Shown here: piece by piece, positions 14,871 to 24,154 of the stretch | Position numbering within the stretch: the stretch's first letter is position 1 | Layout of the letters: each line of letters starts with the position of its first letter | Assembly: GCA_021784785.1 (NCBI GenBank) | Contig: JAJYHJ010000081.1 | Coordinates: 1-43,387 of the forward strand | Direction: 5' to 3' | DNA: 43,387 bases | DNA from: Actinomycetes bacterium | GTDB lineage: Bacteria > Actinomycetota > Acidimicrobiia > Acidimicrobiales > Acidimicrobiaceae | Program-made: the position numbers and the translations under genes | Notes under the pieces: model-generated | The model's database searches: none | What the model was told of the DNA's origin: nothing | What the model saw: the letters and a program-made list of their open reading frames with translations, nothing else

Positions 14871-16754
14871 CTAACTACTCGCTCGGGTAAGCATATAACC
14901 GAGTAACGCTACAACGCCTAAAGAGACTGCTAAGGCATATGAACGCACGTATCCGTTCTGTAACCGCCTCATAAGTTTTCCTGTGGACGATATAGAAGCG
15001 ACCAAAACTTTTACCGCGCCGTCTATCACCTTTGGGTCCACAACTTGATTCGCCTCTTTGGCCAGTAGAGTTCCTGGGACAGCTACAGTCATGTCGTAGA
15101 TAGTGTCAACGAAGTACGCTTTTTGAAGAACCGTAGGTTCAAGAGAAGGTTGGTCCCATTTCGAACGCCACAGGCTAACCGCAAGCCCAACGCCTGACAG
15201 CGCAACGATGGAATCGACGATCCCTAAGATTAACTCCAAAGAAGACGACACATGCGGTGGTGGCGCTAATGCAAACACAGGAGCCAGCCAGTTAGCAAGA
15301 AACTCCAATTTAGAACCGAATGGCAAATTGAGAGCTCCACCCAAAAGCGCAAGTAACGCAAGCACTATAAGGGGATACGTCATAACCTTTGGAGACTCGT
15401 GTGGATGAACCGTTGACTTTGCTGGATCACTCCATCTTGAGGGACCATAGAAAGTTAAGTACGTCTCTCTGCCCATATAGTAAGCGGTCAATAGTGCGGC
15501 TGCAATTCCAAAGATCCAAAGTAGTGGGCTTTTTGCATAAGCCGCGTCCAAAACGTCGCCCTTTGACCAAAACCCCGAAAACGGGGGGACACCTGCAATC
15601 GAAAGCCACCCAACGATAAACGTAACAGACGTGACTGGCATAAATCGTCGGAGCGCACCCATCTTTTTAAGGTTTTGCTCATCGTTCATACCATGGATAA
15701 CGGATCCAGCTCCAAGAAACAGCAATGCTTTATAAAACGCATGTGTTACCATCAAAAAGATTGCAGCTACATAGGCTCCCGTACCAATTCCTAGAAACAT
15801 AAATCCAAGCTGTGACACGGTAGAGTAAGCGAGTACCTTCTTTATATCGCTTTGGGACGTCGCAGCCGTGGCTCCAAGAAGAGCCGTAGCAACCCCTACG
15901 ATAGCGATCACCATCGAAGTGGTATGTGAGACAGCTAGAAATGGGTTAAGGCGAGCCATAAGGAACACCCCCGCCGTTACCATAGTCGCCGCATGGATAA
16001 GAGCTGAGACCGGAGTTGGTCCTTCCATCGCATCAACGAGCCAGACAAACAGAGGTATTTGAGCCGACTTACCAATAGCAGCTACAAAGAACAGCAAAGA
16101 TACCCAAGTCGCAACCTCCTGTGGAGTACCAGCAGCCCCCGGAAGAATATGGCTATAACTCAAGGATCCAAGGTATTTGTATACCATAAACGACCCAAGC
16201 AAAAAGCCAGCATCGCCGATACGGTTCACAATAAAAGCTTTCTTCCCTGCGCTTGCGGCACTTGGTCTTTCAAACCAAAACGCTATAAGAAAGTAGGAGC
16301 AGGTACCGACACCCTCCCACCCCAAAAACGTGAGAGGAAGAGATCCGCCCACTACGAGTACCAGCATTGAAAATACAAATAGATTCAGGTAGACGAAGAA
16401 TTGATGGAACCTCTCGTCGTGAGCCATATAGCCAATCGAGTAGATGTGTATCAAAAACGCGACACCGGTCACAAACAACACCATCGTCATCGTAAGAGGA
16501 TCTAGGTACAAAGAGATGTCCACGTGCAAAGACCCAGCACTAAACCAACTATAGAGACGCTCTACATACACCCTTTGGTCGGACGGACGTGCGATGAGGC
16601 CCCTGTAGACAAAGAGTGATCCCAAAAAAGCTAACCCGACAGACGCTGACCCAACGATGCCGGCTCCTGGTCGTCCGAGACGACGACCAAAAAATAGAAG
16701 TACCAGAAAACCCAGTAACGGTAGACCTACCACAAATGGTAGAAGACTCATCAT
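14871..16754 (-). CDS. nuoL: NADH-quinone oxidoreductase subunit L
   Basis: A 627-aa distal antiporter-like subunit of complex I. It shows FLGWEGVGTCSYFLIAFWFE (the TM5 Glu), IGKSAQIPLFVWLVDAMEGP with the neighbouring TPVSALIHAATMVTAG (TM7 Lys and TM8 His), QSDIKKVLAYSTVSQLGFMF and FYKALLFLGAGSVIH. The C-terminal part (about 500-620) holds the lateral helix and the last membrane helix; DTIYDMTVAVPG matches the family. It starts one base after the nuoK stop. Confidence 0.97.
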   Translation of the reverse strand: MMSLLPFVVGLPLLGFLVLLFFGRRLGRPGAGIVGSASVGLAFLGSLFVYRGLIARPSDQRVYVERLYSWFSAGSLHVDISLYLDPLTMTMVLFVTGVAFLIHIYSIGYMAHDERFHQFFVYLNLFVFSMLVLVVGGSLPLTFLGWEGVGTCSYFLIAFWFERPSAASAGKKAFIVNRIGDAGFLLGSFMVYKYLGSLSYSHILPGAAGTPQEVATWVSLLFFVAAIGKSAQIPLFVWLVDAMEGPTPVSALIHAATMVTAGVFLMARLNPFLAVSHTTSMVIAIVGVATALLGATAATSQSDIKKVLAYSTVSQLGFMFLGIGTGAYVAAIFLMVTHAFYKALLFLGAGSVIHGMNDEQNLKKMGALRRFMPVTSVTFIVGWLSIAGVPPFSGFWSKGDVLDAAYAKSPLLWIFGIAAALLTAYYMGRETYLTFYGPSRWSDPAKSTVHPHESPKVMTYPLIVLALLALLGGALNLPFGSKLEFLANWLAPVFALAPPPHVSSSLELILGIVDSIVALSGVGLAVSLWRSKWDQPSLEPTVLQKAYFVDTIYDMTVAVPGTLLAKEANQVVDPKVIDGAVKVLVASISSTGKLMRRLQNGYVRSYALAVSLGVVALLGYMLTRASS

Positions 16755-16755
16755 A

Positions 16756-17061
16756 TCATCCTCTCAAAATATGAAGATCATCAGCTGTAACCTGACGTTT
16801 GCCTCTGAATATAGACACGATTAATCCAAGGCCAACGACTACCTCTGCAGCCGCTACCACAAGGACAAAAAACACTCCCACTTGACCCGCTATATCGTTG
16901 AGCATTCTTGAGTACGTCACTAATGTTAAGTTCACTGCATTCAACATCAGTTCAAGGCACATAAACATGATTAAAATGTTGCGTCGCACTAAAATGCCAA
17001 ACGCACCTATTCCAAAAAGCGCGGCCGCCAAGATTAGGTACCAACTCCCAGGCACACTCAC
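16756..17061 (-). CDS. nuoK: NADH-quinone oxidoreductase subunit K
   Basis: A 101-aa subunit with three helices. FGILVRRNILIMFMCLELML places the conserved Glu in TM2, and GQVGVFFVLVVAAAEVVVGL places the second Glu in TM3; both are needed for proton pumping in this family. GTG start overlaps the nuoJ stop by 4 nt. Confidence 0.97.
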   Translation of the reverse strand: MSVPGSWYLILAAALFGIGAFGILVRRNILIMFMCLELMLNAVNLTLVTYSRMLNDIAGQVGVFFVLVVAAAEVVVGLGLIVSIFRGKRQVTADDLHILRG

Positions 17062-17654
17062 CCTAGTTCAACCTCCTCTTTTGCATCTGACTCCATCTCT
17101 AAAGCTAACTCCTCCGAAGTAGAGGCTCTCGGAATCCGCGAAAGCACAACCGCCCCCAATACCGCTACAACTAACAACACTGAGGTAGCCTCAAACGGTA
17201 GGAGATACGTAGTAAATACAGCGCGAGCCAAGACCGCAATGTTAGAAACACCGTTAACTGCGGCCGTTACGGAGTGTGTACCGGTGGCCCAAACTCCCTT
17301 AGTGAGGATCGATAGTTCAATTAAGATAGCAATAACGAATAAAAGTCCAATCGGCAACTGCCACGTAACTGCATTCTTTGGCATGATGGACTCTCTTTTG
17401 TCGACGCCGAGCAACATGATCACAAACAAAAATAAAACGACGATTGCTCCTGCGTAGACAATGACCTGAACAGCAGCTAAGAATTGAGCACCTTGTTCAA
17501 CAAACAGAACTGCAATAGCAAACAAGGTCATCACGAGCATTAAGGCAGCATGCACCGGATGTCTTAGCGTGACCACACCTACAGCCCCTACCAACGCTGC
17601 CAAAGCCGCGGCGATAAACGTCACGAGATCAGGCATTGTAACTACGGCTAACAC
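17058..17654 (-). CDS. nuoJ: NADH-quinone oxidoreductase subunit J
   Basis: A 198-aa membrane subunit with five helices. LRHPVHAALMLVMTLFAIAV, EQGAQFLAAVQVIVYAGAIV and LFLFVIMLLGVDKRES are typical; the last contains the TM3 pi-bulge region of NuoJ. GTG 17654 abuts the nuoI stop and lies about 8 nt after GGGGAGG. A later ATG (MPDLVTF) is a less likely start. Confidence 0.96.
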   Translation of the reverse strand: MLAVVTMPDLVTFIAAALAALVGAVGVVTLRHPVHAALMLVMTLFAIAVLFVEQGAQFLAAVQVIVYAGAIVVLFLFVIMLLGVDKRESIMPKNAVTWQLPIGLLFVIAILIELSILTKGVWATGTHSVTAAVNGVSNIAVLARAVFTTYLLPFEATSVLLVVAVLGAVVLSRIPRASTSEELALEMESDAKEEVELG

Positions 17655-18338
17655 CTAGCGCACCTCCCCGCCGAATCGCCTGAGTATCTTTGACGCCGCC
17701 ACCTCGCGTAACGAAAAATGATTCCTTTCATCGGCCTTGACCTCACTACTTTGTCCAACCTCTGGTGGTCGAATACCGTACCCGAGTTCTCCAGACCAAG
17801 ACACCACACCTTCGTATTCATGATCGCCCTGCGGAGCAGTTGCCCTCATCCAAGCTGACGTCAATTCATCCTCTCCCTCTCTCCAGTCCTCCCAGCTGAG
17901 ATTCTGAGGCATACCGTCATCGTCGACCAAAAGTTCTTTCTTTGTGTAGATAGCGTCATCTCTGTTCGTAAATGAAAATTCAAACATCTTCGACTCAGTT
18001 ATCGCCTCAGTAGGACACGCTTCTACACAAAGGTCGCAGTGAATACACCGTAGATAGTTGATCTCATACACAAAGCCATACCGTTCTCCAGGTGAAACGG
18101 GAGCGTCCATCGGATTGTCCTTGCCTCTTACGTATATACAACGCACTGGACATACTGCTGCGCATAACTCACAGCCAATACACTTTTCAGTACCGTCTTC
18201 ATAGCGATTTAGAACATGTCGTCCATGAAAACGTGGTGGCTTTTCTCTCTTCTCCTCGGGATACTGCTTCGTTATTCGAGGCTCAACTATCTGCTTAAAT
18301 GTAAGGCGGAAACCCTTCAATCCGTCAAGTACGCCCAT
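17655..18338 (-). CDS. nuoI: NADH-quinone oxidoreductase subunit I
   Basis: A 227-aa peripheral-arm subunit carrying two 4Fe-4S clusters (N6a, N6b). The ligand motifs are CIGCELCAAVCPVRCIYVRG and CIHCDLCVEACPTEAITESK. Relatives have about 165-210 residues; the extra C-terminal 50 or so (EVGQSSEVKADERNHFSLRE region) are variable. I start at ATG 18338 (MGVLDGLKGF) because GGAGG sits 6 nt upstream; a longer frame to 18365 reads further into nuoH. The chosen start still overlaps the end of nuoH by 14 nt. Confidence 0.96.
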   Translation of the reverse strand: MGVLDGLKGFRLTFKQIVEPRITKQYPEEKREKPPRFHGRHVLNRYEDGTEKCIGCELCAAVCPVRCIYVRGKDNPMDAPVSPGERYGFVYEINYLRCIHCDLCVEACPTEAITESKMFEFSFTNRDDAIYTKKELLVDDDGMPQNLSWEDWREGEDELTSAWMRATAPQGDHEYEGVVSWSGELGYGIRPPEVGQSSEVKADERNHFSLREVAASKILRRFGGEVR

Positions 18339-19623
18339 TTGAAACCTCCGTATCGCCCCGGGCAACTCCTTCTGGGGTTATTCTCGTTATCACACGCGTC
18401 CCGCCGCTGCCGCTAGCGTCACCAAATTTGGGTCTCCTCAGAGACGGTGTCTTTTCGGCAGGACTACTCAGTGATGAAGCCGCACCCCAAGTCGTCTTAC
18501 CAACCGAAAACGCTCTATAGAGGAGACCGGCGCCTAGCACTAGTGCAACCAGCATGCCGAATCCAGCAACTTTAGAAATTTGCATTCCCGCTATCACCAA
18601 GAGCCAACCTAATGACAGTGGTATTAGCACTTTCCAGCCAAGGTCCATCAGCTGGTCGTATCGCAGTCTGGGTAAAGCAGCCCGAAGCCACACATATATG
18701 AAAGCAAACACGCCGGTCTTGACCACAAACCAAATTATGGGCCATAGCCAATGTAAAAAGTTCGGATCCGGACCATCAGGGCCCCCAAAAAACAAAGTCA
18801 CAATCACAGCCGACATGGTAACTGTATTCATAAACTCAGCCAAGTAAAACAACGCGAAGCGTATTGAGGAGTACTCGGTATTAAAACCGCCAACGAGCTC
18901 TTGCTCTGCTTCAACAAGGTCGAAAGGAGGTCTGTTCAACTCTGCAGTAATGGCGATCATAAAAATAACAAATGGTATGACTCCTAGTCGAAGAATGTTC
19001 CAGTGGGGAACAACTCCAAAGAAAGAACCTTGCTGAGATATAACCATATCCCGGGTTGATAGGGATCCAGTGACTAGTACCACAGCAACGATAGAAAGGC
19101 CCATCGCTGCTTCGTAGGAAATCATTTGTGCGGATGCTCTCACGGAACCTAACAATGGATACTTCGACCCAGAGGACCAACCTGCAAGCATCACCCCATA
19201 GACCGAAATCGAAGACATGGCAAGAAGCAAGAGGATTCCCATTGGAGGATCGGCTACTTGAAGCTCTGTCCTGTACCCAAAAACATCTATGTAGCCTCCA
19301 ATCGGAACGATTGTAAAAGTAAGAAAGGCTGGCACAATAGCCAGATATGGCGCAAGTTTAAAGACAAAACGATCTGACTGATCAGGGACTAGGTCTTCTT
19401 TAAAGAAGAGTTTTATTCCGTCTGCTAACGACTGTAGCAACCCAAAGGGTCCAGCTCTATTCGGACCAATTCTATTTTGCATATCCGAGATGACCTTACG
19501 CTCAAACCAGACCATCAACATGACCGTCACCATCAAAACCGCGAAAGCTACTAAAACCTTGACGATCACTAAAATGACGACTCCTAGATTCACTCCTCCA
19601 AGCAGCAGAGGATCGGCTCCCAT
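18325..19623 (-). CDS. nuoH: NADH-quinone oxidoreductase subunit H
   Basis: A 432-aa membrane subunit that forms much of the quinone chamber. Motifs WFERKVISDMQNRIGPNRAG, PFGLLQSLADGIKLFFKED, ELNRPPFDLVEAEQELVGGF and TEYSSIRFALFYLAEF are fully typical. A hydrophilic C-terminal tail of about 55 residues extends beyond the last helix. The ATG shares one base with the nuoG stop. Confidence 0.97.
   Translation of the reverse strand: MGADPLLLGGVNLGVVILVIVKVLVAFAVLMVTVMLMVWFERKVISDMQNRIGPNRAGPFGLLQSLADGIKLFFKEDLVPDQSDRFVFKLAPYLAIVPAFLTFTIVPIGGYIDVFGYRTELQVADPPMGILLLLAMSSISVYGVMLAGWSSGSKYPLLGSVRASAQMISYEAAMGLSIVAVVLVTGSLSTRDMVISQQGSFFGVVPHWNILRLGVIPFVIFMIAITAELNRPPFDLVEAEQELVGGFNTEYSSIRFALFYLAEFMNTVTMSAVIVTLFFGGPDGPDPNFLHWLWPIIWFVVKTGVFAFIYVWLRAALPRLRYDQLMDLGWKVLIPLSLGWLLVIAGMQISKVAGFGMLVALVLGAGLLYRAFSVGKTTWGAASSLSSPAEKTPSLRRPKFGDASGSGGTRVITRITPEGVARGDTEVSNGRT
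18345..18349 (-). promoter_or_regulatory. Shine-Dalgarno that fixes the nuoI start
   Basis: GGAGG on the minus strand, 6 nt before ATG 18338 and inside the last codons of nuoH. It favours the shorter NuoI. Confidence 0.6.
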
Positions 19624-22238
19624 TACGCCTTCACCACCTTCACTAGATTCCCCTCTTCTAACTGGCTTATAGCTTCCAATCCAAATCCATCCACAAAGTC
19701 AACAACGACCATCCGATCTGGAACCGAGTCAGAGACCAAAGTTACCATTGGATCACTTTTCGCACCCTCACGAGCAAGAAAGGCCGATTCACCTTGTGCA
19801 ATCCCTAAAAGTGAAGCTGTACGAGAAGATATTCTGATCCTTGGCTCAGGTGCAAAACCACAAAGCGTAGGTGACTCCTCGGACATCTGAGACTTTGAGT
19901 AAAGTCTTCGCATAAGAGAGAACTGCAACAAACCCTCATCGTCTGAGGCAACCACACCTGTCGACGCTAAATCTACCAGTAGTTCATCGATGAAATTTAA
20001 TCCCTCGTTCTGTGCGCCAACACCTTGTTCTGCTTCGGACTCCGGTGCGAACTCTACGTTGCCGCTAGTCTCTGGCTCCTCCAAGGGAGCAGCTTGCCTT
20101 ATGACGGAGGAGATCCCTGGGGTAGCAATAGGGTCTAATAGACGGCGGTTCGATATCTCTACCTTCATGGGCTTTATGGGCAACACAACGCCATCAACGT
20201 CTCTAGAAAGTAACCTCATATTAAATCCTCTATGAATCGGAGACAGGGCTACGATCTCACTCCAAATATCTTCCTCTTTCTCAAAGCCCAGGTCATGCCC
20301 TAATGAAGTTGCGATTGCCGATGCTATCTCCCATCCTTTTTGAGCCACACCTAGCGGAACTAACTTCTGACCAACTGACCCGATACGTCCTTCGACATTG
20401 GTGAACGTTCCAACATACTCACCAAAGGCCGCAAGGGGCAAAACTACATCTGCCAATTCCGTGAGGTCACCGAATATCGAGTCCACCGCAACGACAAGCG
20501 AACTTCTCTCAAGCGCCCGCTCAACTAACTGTCTATCTGGATATTCGGACAACGCGTCGGGACCCAACAAGAAAAGCACCTCTAGGTCCTGTTCTGAGGC
20601 CGCTACGAGAGCCTCGAGGCCATTCATTCCTTTCGACTTTGGGAGATTGGGCCAAGGTAAGTCAGACTTAGACACATCGATACTTTGACCACCAGGCAGG
20701 AGGCCCGGAGACATTCCCAAACGTAGAGCTCCCATGGTATTTGCTTTAGCGAAGACAGGCAACACCTTTGCACCTGGGTACCTCTTGAGTAACTGAGCGA
20801 CTGCTAGGCTACGGGCGCCTTGCGTCTTAAGGACGTTCGACTGTCCAACAACAAAGACTACGCCTTCCCCGGCAAGCCCAGAGGACGAAACATCTCCAAA
20901 CGACTCGAAGTTGAAGTTACGGAGTTTAGCTTCCATCTCCGATCCACCTGTTAAGACAGTTTCCGCCGCAACACCAGATAGCGATGTCAAATGATCGACG
21001 ACTTCAACCATACGAATGCGCTTCGCTAAGGCCGCCTCTCGCAGCCGAAGGAACAAAACCGGTAACTCTTCTTCTATATCAGCGTCAACCAACACGACCA
21101 CTTTGGAGTCCAGAACCTCATTGATGGTAGCTATGGGACTCTGCAGGACTAGTCGGGGATCGACACCATTACCTAGTTGTACATCGCAGGAGTCAACTCC
21201 TAGATAACCTTTGAAAAGTTTGACCCAAGCAAAAACATCCTCATTCGTAAGTGCTCCACCACCAAGAACAGCTACTGAGCTTGGACCCGCTTTCTCAAGT
21301 GCGGCAGATAACGTCTTCGCAATCTTTGTAAGAGCTTCGAACCAACCTACCTCAACGAAGTTGTCACCTTTACGGAGATAAGGAGTCCTGACTCTGTTTA
21401 GAGAAGCCGTCGCTTCGAAACCAAACCTTCCTTTGTCACATAGCCAAGAGTGGTTGATGGCCTCGGAGTCGATCCCTAGGATCCTGGTCATCTCATTTTG
21501 AGAAGACTGCACAGTTATACGACATCCCAGCCCGCACCCAGCACAGGTCGATTCGCTCTGTTCAAGGTCCCACGGTCTAGCCTTAAATCGATAGGACTTT
21601 GACGTAAGCGCACCTACGGGACAGATCTGGATGATATTACCAGAAAAGTAAGTATCAAAACTACTCTCTGGTGCAGGAGCAACCTCTATATGAGCACCTC
21701 TACCAGCAAAGTCAATTAATGGCTTGCCTACGACTTCACTAGCGAAGCGGGTACAACGCCCGCATTGGATACAACGCTCACGATCCAAAAGCACAATATC
21801 TGAGATCGGAATTGGTTTTGCCCAGTGCCGCTTCTCTTCAACATGTCGACTCTCTCCCGGACCGTGCGCCAAAGTTTGGTCTTGAAGTGGACACTCACCC
21901 CCTTTGTCACACACAGGGCAGTCAAGCGGGTGGTTCGCCAGGAGGTATTCCAACACTCCATCTTGCGCCTTCTTCACAGTTTGAGACTCAGTTACTACAT
22001 CCATATCAGGCGCAATCTGCACAAAACAAGCAGGCTGCAGCGAGTAACCCCGAGGTCCTTTAACCTCGACCAAGCACATCCGACACATTCCTACAGCCTT
22101 CATGCGCGGGTGGTAACAGAACCTAGGAATGAACGTACCGGCCTCTTGGGCAGCTTTAATAATTGGATCACCTTTGTGACCGACAACAGTCTTTCCGTCT
22201 AGGACAAAGGCTACAGATGCGTCGCTTTCGTTAGTCAA
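19623..22238 (-). CDS. nuoG: NADH-quinone oxidoreductase subunit G
   Basis: An 871-aa peripheral-arm subunit. The N-terminal 2Fe-2S domain has CYHPRMKAVGMCRMCLVEVK and a later Cys (QPACFVQ). The His-Cys site is NHPLDCPVCDKGGECPLQDQ, the 4Fe-4S site is ERCIQCGRCTRF with CPVGAL. Residues near 232-275 carry CAGCGLGC and, about 27 residues on, LCDKGRFG: the extra N7-type cluster present only in some bacteria. The remaining 550 residues form a molybdopterin-oxidoreductase-like domain that in NuoG carries no cofactor. TTG start overlaps nuoF by 8 nt after AAGGAGG. Confidence 0.96.
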   Translation of the reverse strand: MTNESDASVAFVLDGKTVVGHKGDPIIKAAQEAGTFIPRFCYHPRMKAVGMCRMCLVEVKGPRGYSLQPACFVQIAPDMDVVTESQTVKKAQDGVLEYLLANHPLDCPVCDKGGECPLQDQTLAHGPGESRHVEEKRHWAKPIPISDIVLLDRERCIQCGRCTRFASEVVGKPLIDFAGRGAHIEVAPAPESSFDTYFSGNIIQICPVGALTSKSYRFKARPWDLEQSESTCAGCGLGCRITVQSSQNEMTRILGIDSEAINHSWLCDKGRFGFEATASLNRVRTPYLRKGDNFVEVGWFEALTKIAKTLSAALEKAGPSSVAVLGGGALTNEDVFAWVKLFKGYLGVDSCDVQLGNGVDPRLVLQSPIATINEVLDSKVVVLVDADIEEELPVLFLRLREAALAKRIRMVEVVDHLTSLSGVAAETVLTGGSEMEAKLRNFNFESFGDVSSSGLAGEGVVFVVGQSNVLKTQGARSLAVAQLLKRYPGAKVLPVFAKANTMGALRLGMSPGLLPGGQSIDVSKSDLPWPNLPKSKGMNGLEALVAASEQDLEVLFLLGPDALSEYPDRQLVERALERSSLVVAVDSIFGDLTELADVVLPLAAFGEYVGTFTNVEGRIGSVGQKLVPLGVAQKGWEIASAIATSLGHDLGFEKEEDIWSEIVALSPIHRGFNMRLLSRDVDGVVLPIKPMKVEISNRRLLDPIATPGISSVIRQAAPLEEPETSGNVEFAPESEAEQGVGAQNEGLNFIDELLVDLASTGVVASDDEGLLQFSLMRRLYSKSQMSEESPTLCGFAPEPRIRISSRTASLLGIAQGESAFLAREGAKSDPMVTLVSDSVPDRMVVVDFVDGFGLEAISQLEEGNLVKVVKA

Positions 22239-23532
22239 ACGGACATCCTCCTTCTTTGATATGGGTCAAAAACTCATCTCGAAACATCCGAATTCCAACT
22301 GCAACCGACGACGGAATCGATGGACCAAGTACACATATTGTGGTCTGAGCTGGAGGCCAGCTAACTCCTGGGACGATGTTGTCACACAAGTCCATAAGCA
22401 GATCTAGATCTTCCTCTCGACCGGATCCGGCTTCGATGCGCGCCATCACCTTCTCGATCCAGCTAGAACCTTCTCTACACGGGGTACATTGGCCGCAAGA
22501 CTCTCTCATAAAAAAGCGTGATATTCGCCATGCCGCCCTTACCATACAAGTCGAGTCATCCATTGCAATAATAGACCCCGAACCAAGCATTGAGCCTGCT
22601 TTCGCCACTTCATCTTGACCAAGAGGCAGATCTATCTGCTCAGGAGTAATCCAAGGAGCTGATACCCCTCCAGGAATGACTGCCTTTAGCGTTCTACCCT
22701 CTCTTAGGCCACCACCAAGTTCTTCGGAGAAGATCAGATCTCTAAAGGAAGTCTTTACCATCTCCAATTCGTAAAGTCCTGGATTCTTCACTTGGCCTGA
22801 TAGTGCAAAAATTCTCGTACCTGTAGATCTACCCTCACCTAGAGACTTAAAGGCGCCTCCACCATTTGCTACTATCCATGGCAAGTTTGACACAGTTTCG
22901 ACGTTATTGACGATTGTAGGCTCTCCATAAAGTCCAATAACGGCTGGGAAATAAGGGGGCTTGATTCTTGGGAACCCTCGCTTGCCTTCGAGAGACTCTA
23001 AAAGTGCTGTTTCCTCCCCACAGATATAAGCTCCAGCCCCTGGATGTAATACAACATCCAAGGAAAATGTAGATCCAAATATATTACGGCCAAGGGCTCC
23101 GATTTTATATGCACCATTTATCGCTTCTTGTACCCTTTCAAGACCAAGAGCAAACTCACCCCTAAGGAAGATAAACGCTCGCGATGCTCCTATTGCATAA
23201 GCGGCAATTATGGTCCCTTCTACGAGTTGGTTAGGATCATTTTCTATGAGAAAATGATCTTTGAAGGTAGCAGGTTCACTCTCGTCTCCGTTGACAACGA
23301 GATACCGCCTCGTAGCGCTTTTTAGCATCGACCATTTACGTCCAGCTTCAAACCCTGCACCTCCTCGGCCAAGAATGTTCGACTCCACAACTTGAGCAGT
23401 GACCTCCTCCGGATTCATACTCAGCGCTTTGCGCAGTCCTTCGTAACCGCCTGAACTCAAATAGACATCCAACTCGTAAGAGTTTTCTAATTCTCTTCTC
23501 GCAAGGACTATCTTTCCCACTTGTTTAGGCAT
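22231..23532 (-). CDS. nuoF: NADH-quinone oxidoreductase subunit F
   Basis: A 433-aa NADH-oxidising subunit with FMN and cluster N3. FMN loop GRGGAGFEAGRKWSM, NADH site VNGDESEPATFKDH, cluster motif ESCGQCTPCREGSSW and the fourth Cys in TTICVLG. The segment before that Cys (IVPGVSWPPAQTTIC) looks longer than the usual short DNI-x-G-x-T-x-C and the following LGPSIPSSV differs from the common LGDAA. Start is ATG 23532 (MPKQVGKIVL), 5 nt after AAAGGAG; a longer frame to 23604 reads back into nuoE. It overlaps nuoE by 8 nt. Confidence 0.96.
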   Translation of the reverse strand: MPKQVGKIVLARRELENSYELDVYLSSGGYEGLRKALSMNPEEVTAQVVESNILGRGGAGFEAGRKWSMLKSATRRYLVVNGDESEPATFKDHFLIENDPNQLVEGTIIAAYAIGASRAFIFLRGEFALGLERVQEAINGAYKIGALGRNIFGSTFSLDVVLHPGAGAYICGEETALLESLEGKRGFPRIKPPYFPAVIGLYGEPTIVNNVETVSNLPWIVANGGGAFKSLGEGRSTGTRIFALSGQVKNPGLYELEMVKTSFRDLIFSEELGGGLREGRTLKAVIPGGVSAPWITPEQIDLPLGQDEVAKAGSMLGSGSIIAMDDSTCMVRAAWRISRFFMRESCGQCTPCREGSSWIEKVMARIEAGSGREEDLDLLMDLCDNIVPGVSWPPAQTTICVLGPSIPSSVAVGIRMFRDEFLTHIKEGGCPFD

Positions 23533-24154
23533 TACCGCTCCTTTGAGCAGCGGCTCGCTCCGCCTTCGAAGCGTCGTCACGAACTCGAAGGTCGTCAATC
23601 TCATCCATAGGTATTAGTTCAGGGGCGTATCGTTTCACCCGCGAAAGTACGCCATGAATCGGTACTTCATTCGACAGGTGTCCCGACACTAAATCTTCTT
23701 TCAACTTTGCGACTCCTTCCGCGTTCAGCGGACCAAAGTAACGATAATTCACGTGTAAGCACGGAGCCCGGTCGCATGTCGCTAAACACTCCACCTCTTC
23801 CACCGTAAAGAGGCCATCAGAACTAGTTTCTCCAACAGCGGCACCAAAAGTGCTTTCAGCTTCCTCAAGTAGTTCATAGCCCCCTTGAAGCATGCACGCG
23901 ATATTCGTACAAACACCTACTACATACTTTCCTACCGGACGTAACTGAATCATGTCGTAAAAACTCGCCGTACCATACACCTCAGCCGAAGTCGTTCCAG
24001 TCAGCTCTGCGATATGTTCGATCGCATCCTTAGCTAGATACCCATCCATCGACTGAGCGAGATGACACAGGGGAATTGTCGCTGACTTACGCTCTGGGTA
24101 TAGCTTTACAATCTCCAGCGCTTCGGCAAGTACCTGCTGTTCAAATCTGCTCAC
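23525..24154 (-). CDS. nuoE: NADH-quinone oxidoreductase subunit E
   Basis: A 209-aa thioredoxin-like subunit holding 2Fe-2S cluster N1a. The four ligands are seen in GVCTNIACMLQGG (C-x4-C) and EECLATCDRAP-type EVECLATCDRAPC (C-x3-C). ALEIVKLYPERKSATIPLCH and ATIPL-LA-SMDGYL are typical of the N-terminus. GTG 24154 shares a base with the nuoD stop. Confidence 0.96.
   Translation of the reverse strand: MSRFEQQVLAEALEIVKLYPERKSATIPLCHLAQSMDGYLAKDAIEHIAELTGTTSAEVYGTASFYDMIQLRPVGKYVVGVCTNIACMLQGGYELLEEAESTFGAAVGETSSDGLFTVEEVECLATCDRAPCLHVNYRYFGPLNAEGVAKLKEDLVSGHLSNEVPIHGVLSRVKRYAPELIPMDEIDDLRVRDDASKAERAAAQRSGNA

Noticed and set aside
18339-18365. A longer NuoI start at 18365
   Set aside because: The GGAGG 6 nt before ATG 18338 and the family N-terminus favour the shorter form.
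23533-23604. A longer NuoF start at 23604
   Set aside because: The extra 24 residues lie inside nuoE in another frame; AAAGGAG before ATG 23532 and the 8-nt overlap are typical of the operon.
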